Positions 3,934-5,138 of a stretch of DNA of 5,138 bases are shown here, one piece after another. The stretch is from Thermus sp. JCM 17653 (GTDB taxonomy: Bacteria > Deinococcota > Deinococci > Deinococcales > Thermaceae). The notes below the pieces were generated by a model, which searched no databases, was not told where the DNA came from, and was given only the letters and a program-made list of their open reading frames with translations. The stretch's first letter is position 1; every line of letters begins with the position of its first letter. Position numbers and translations under genes: made by a program. The stretch lies in NCBI GenBank assembly GCA_001311585.1, contig BBBN01000125.1:1-5138 (forward strand), written 5' to 3'.

Positions 3934-4758
3934 CTAGGCCGGGCCGGTGAGGGCCTTCCAGACCGCCAGGGCTTCCCGGTGGGCCCCCACGTCGTGCACC
4001 CTAAGGAGCCTCGCCCCCTTCTGCACCGCGTAGAGGTGGGCGGCCACCGTGCCCAAAACCCGGTCCTTGGGCGCTTCCACCCCGGTGAGCTCCCCGATGG
4101 TGCGCTTGCGGGAAAGCCCCACCAAGACGGGGTGGCCCAGGGCCACGATCTCCTCCAGGCGCTTAAGGAGGGCCAGGTTGTGCTCCAGAAGCTTGCCGAA
4201 GCCAAACCCGGGGTCCAGCACCACCTGGGGCACCCCCGCCTTGAGGGCCTTCTCCGCCTGGGCCTGGAGGAAGGCTTTCACCTCGGCCACCACGTCCCGG
4301 TAGCGGGCGTGGGCCATCATGGTGGCGGGGTCGGGCACCGGCATGTGCATGACCACCGCCGCCACCCCGAAGCGGGCTGCCAGGGCCACCATCCGCTCGT
4401 CCCTAAGCCCGGTGACGTCGTTCAAAAGATGGGCCCCGAGCTTTAGGGCCTCCTCGGCCACCTCGGGCTTGCGGGTGTCCACGCTCACCGGCACCCCGAG
4501 CTCCAGCACCGCTTCCAGGACGGGAAGAAGCCGCTTCTTCTCCTCCTCCACGGGCACCGGCCTCGCCCCGGGCCGGGTGGACTCCGCTCCCAGGTCCAAA
4601 AGGTCCGCCCCCTCCTCCACCAGGGCCTTGGCCCGGGCCAGGGCCTTTTCCGGTTCCAGGTAGAGGCCCCCGTCGGAGAAGGAGTCGGGGGTGAGGTTGA
4701 GGATCCCCATGAGCCGGGGCTCGGAGAGGTCCAGGGTGCGGTCCCTAAGCCAAAGCAC
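3934..4758 (-). CDS. folP: Dihydropteroate synthase
   Basis: FolP condenses 6-hydroxymethyl-dihydropterin pyrophosphate with p-aminobenzoate to dihydropteroate; it is the sulfonamide target. The 274-aa TIM-barrel protein shows MGILNLTPDSFSDGG (17-31, N21 metal ligand), GAESTRPGA (57-65, the p-aminobenzoate loop), SVDTRKPEVA (92-101, D94), LLNDVTGL (111-118), LDPGFGFGK (181-189, D182 and K189), GLSRKR (214-219, K218) and LLRVHDV (251-257, R253 and H255). All expected active-site residues are present. I chose GTG 4758 (MLWLRDRTL). It matches the Thermus N-terminus I remember and sits 6 bases from a perfect -10. The open frame continues to 4944, but that extension would run antisense through the Usp gene and past the promoter. 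folB follows after 9 bases, its ribosome binding site overlapping the folP stop, so the pair should be co-transcribed and translationally coupled. Confidence 0.96.
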   Translation of the reverse strand: MLWLRDRTLDLSEPRLMGILNLTPDSFSDGGLYLEPEKALARAKALVEEGADLLDLGAESTRPGARPVPVEEEKKRLLPVLEAVLELGVPVSVDTRKPEVAEEALKLGAHLLNDVTGLRDERMVALAARFGVAAVVMHMPVPDPATMMAHARYRDVVAEVKAFLQAQAEKALKAGVPQVVLDPGFGFGKLLEHNLALLKRLEEIVALGHPVLVGLSRKRTIGELTGVEAPKDRVLGTVAAHLYAVQKGARLLRVHDVGAHREALAVWKALTGPA

Positions 4759-4764
4759 GCCCGG

Positions 4765-4770
4765 ATTATA
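4765..4770 (-). promoter_or_regulatory. folP -10 element, leaderless geometry
   Basis: On the minus strand a consensus TATAAT (4770-4765) is followed by exactly 6 bases and then the folP GTG, placing the predicted transcription start on the start codon. There is no Shine-Dalgarno sequence before the gene. No clear -35 is seen about 17 bases upstream. Confidence 0.65.
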
Positions 4771-4772
4771 GT
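4767..4772 (+). promoter_or_regulatory. Possible -10 element for the Usp-like gene
   Basis: TATAGT (4767-4772) on the plus strand matches five of six consensus positions and overlaps the divergent folP -10 by four bases. It would give a leader of about 13 bases containing AGGAGGTGA (4780-4788), a strong ribosome binding site. The -35 region is poor. Confidence 0.4.
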
Positions 4773-4791
4773 GGAGGCGAGGAGGTGAAGG

Positions 4792-5138
4792 ATGCGCCTT
4801 CTGGCGGCGGTGGATCTGGGAGGGACCCTCGAGGCCGTGGTGGAAAGCGCCCGCTTCCTGGAAAGGGGCCTCGGGGTGCCCGCCTTGCTGCTCCACGTGG
4901 TCCCTTCGTCCTACTGGGAGGCCTTGGTCCGGCGCTTCCCCCACCTGGCGCCCCAGGTGGAGGAGGCCTTGCGCCTGGCCGAGGCCGAGGTGGAAAAGGC
5001 CCTTGCCGACACGGGCCTCCCCGTCCAGGTCCTTCGGGGTTTTCCCGCCCAGGCGGTGGCGGCGGAGGCCCTTAGGAGCAAGCTGGTGCTCCTGGGCCGG
5101 GGCGGGGAGGCGCCCCTCGAGGCCCTGGCTAGGGGAGG
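4792..5138 (+). CDS. Universal stress protein (UspA-like) family protein, 3' end beyond window
   Basis: The 115 visible codons start at ATG 4792, which has AGGAGGTGA just upstream. The product begins MRLLAAVDLGGTLEAVVESA, with the V-D of the first Usp beta strand at 7-8, then LLLHVVPS (32-39). A long helical region rich in Glu, Ala and Leu follows (about 52-74), then VQVLRGFPAQAVAAEA (78-93) and KLVLLGRGGE (97-106), which resembles the A-D-L-I-V-x-G-x-R-G strand and loop that leads into the Usp nucleotide-binding site. The G-x9-G-S/T part that tells ATP binders from non-binders lies beyond the edge. Usp proteins are cytoplasmic and often dimeric. The specific role here is unknown. It is divergent from folP with 33 bases between them. 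The frame stays open to the window end. Confidence 0.7.
   Translation, partial: MRLLAAVDLGGTLEAVVESARFLERGLGVPALLLHVVPSSYWEALVRRFPHLAPQVEEALRLAEAEVEKALADTGLPVQVLRGFPAQAVAAEALRSKLVLLGRGGEAPLEALARG

Noticed and set aside
3979..4446. 155-codon plus-strand frame opposite folP
   Set aside because: It is the antisense shadow of folP and has no motif of its own.
4759..4944. N-terminal extension of folP to 336 residues
   Set aside because: It would run antisense through the Usp-like gene and across the TATAAT promoter. It has no family similarity, and the known FolP start fits GTG 4758.

Overview
The window is very GC-rich, with strong G/C preference at third codon positions. Its proteins read like those of the genus Thermus: the Ndk, FolP and FolB sequences closely resemble what I remember of the Thermus thermophilus proteins. 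I therefore infer a Thermus chromosome segment with ordinary housekeeping genes. The species cannot be fixed from the sequence alone.

Layout from left to right. (1) Positions 1-147 (+) hold the C-terminal end of a SAM-hydrolase/halogenase-fold protein (DUF62 type). (2) 144-247 is a roughly 104-bp intergenic element with inverted ends, lying between two convergent genes. (3) surE (-, 989 to 244) encodes a nucleotidase and is split by an apparent one-base deletion. (4) A strong terminator and a cold-shock protein gene follow (-, 1250 to 1046); the cold-shock gene is frameshifted at its last ten codons. (5) A divergent promoter region leads to a PP2C-type Ser/Thr phosphatase with a C-terminal membrane anchor (+, 1367-2290), then ndk (+, 2312-2725). 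(6) A second copy of the intergenic element (2756-2847) lies between ndk and the convergent NYN/PIN-like nuclease gene (-, 3391 to 2844), which is also frameshifted. (7) A structured gap at 3416-3520 may hold a diverged relative of the element. (8) folB and folP (-, folP first) form a folate operon. (9) A universal-stress-type protein gene runs divergently (+, from 4792) off the right edge.

How the genes fit together: FolP and FolB act in the dihydropterin/folate branch, and Ndk and SurE in nucleotide metabolism. PP2C, the cold-shock protein and the Usp-like protein are regulatory or stress functions. Apart from folP-folB, and possibly the PP2C gene with ndk, the genes look like neighbouring single transcription units.

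Two features deserve attention. First, the two 92-104-bp elements share sequence and CTAAGT...ACTTAG ends, carry a terminal stem whose bases differ while pairing is kept, and supply the TAA stop codon of three of the four flanking genes. Second, four genes carry single- or two-base indels, all in short homopolymers, and folB also has an A8 run near its end. Sequencing error is the simplest explanation, but some may be real. In addition, folP, the PP2C gene and possibly surE have a TANNNT hexamer exactly 6 bases before the start codon, which is the geometry of leaderless transcripts.
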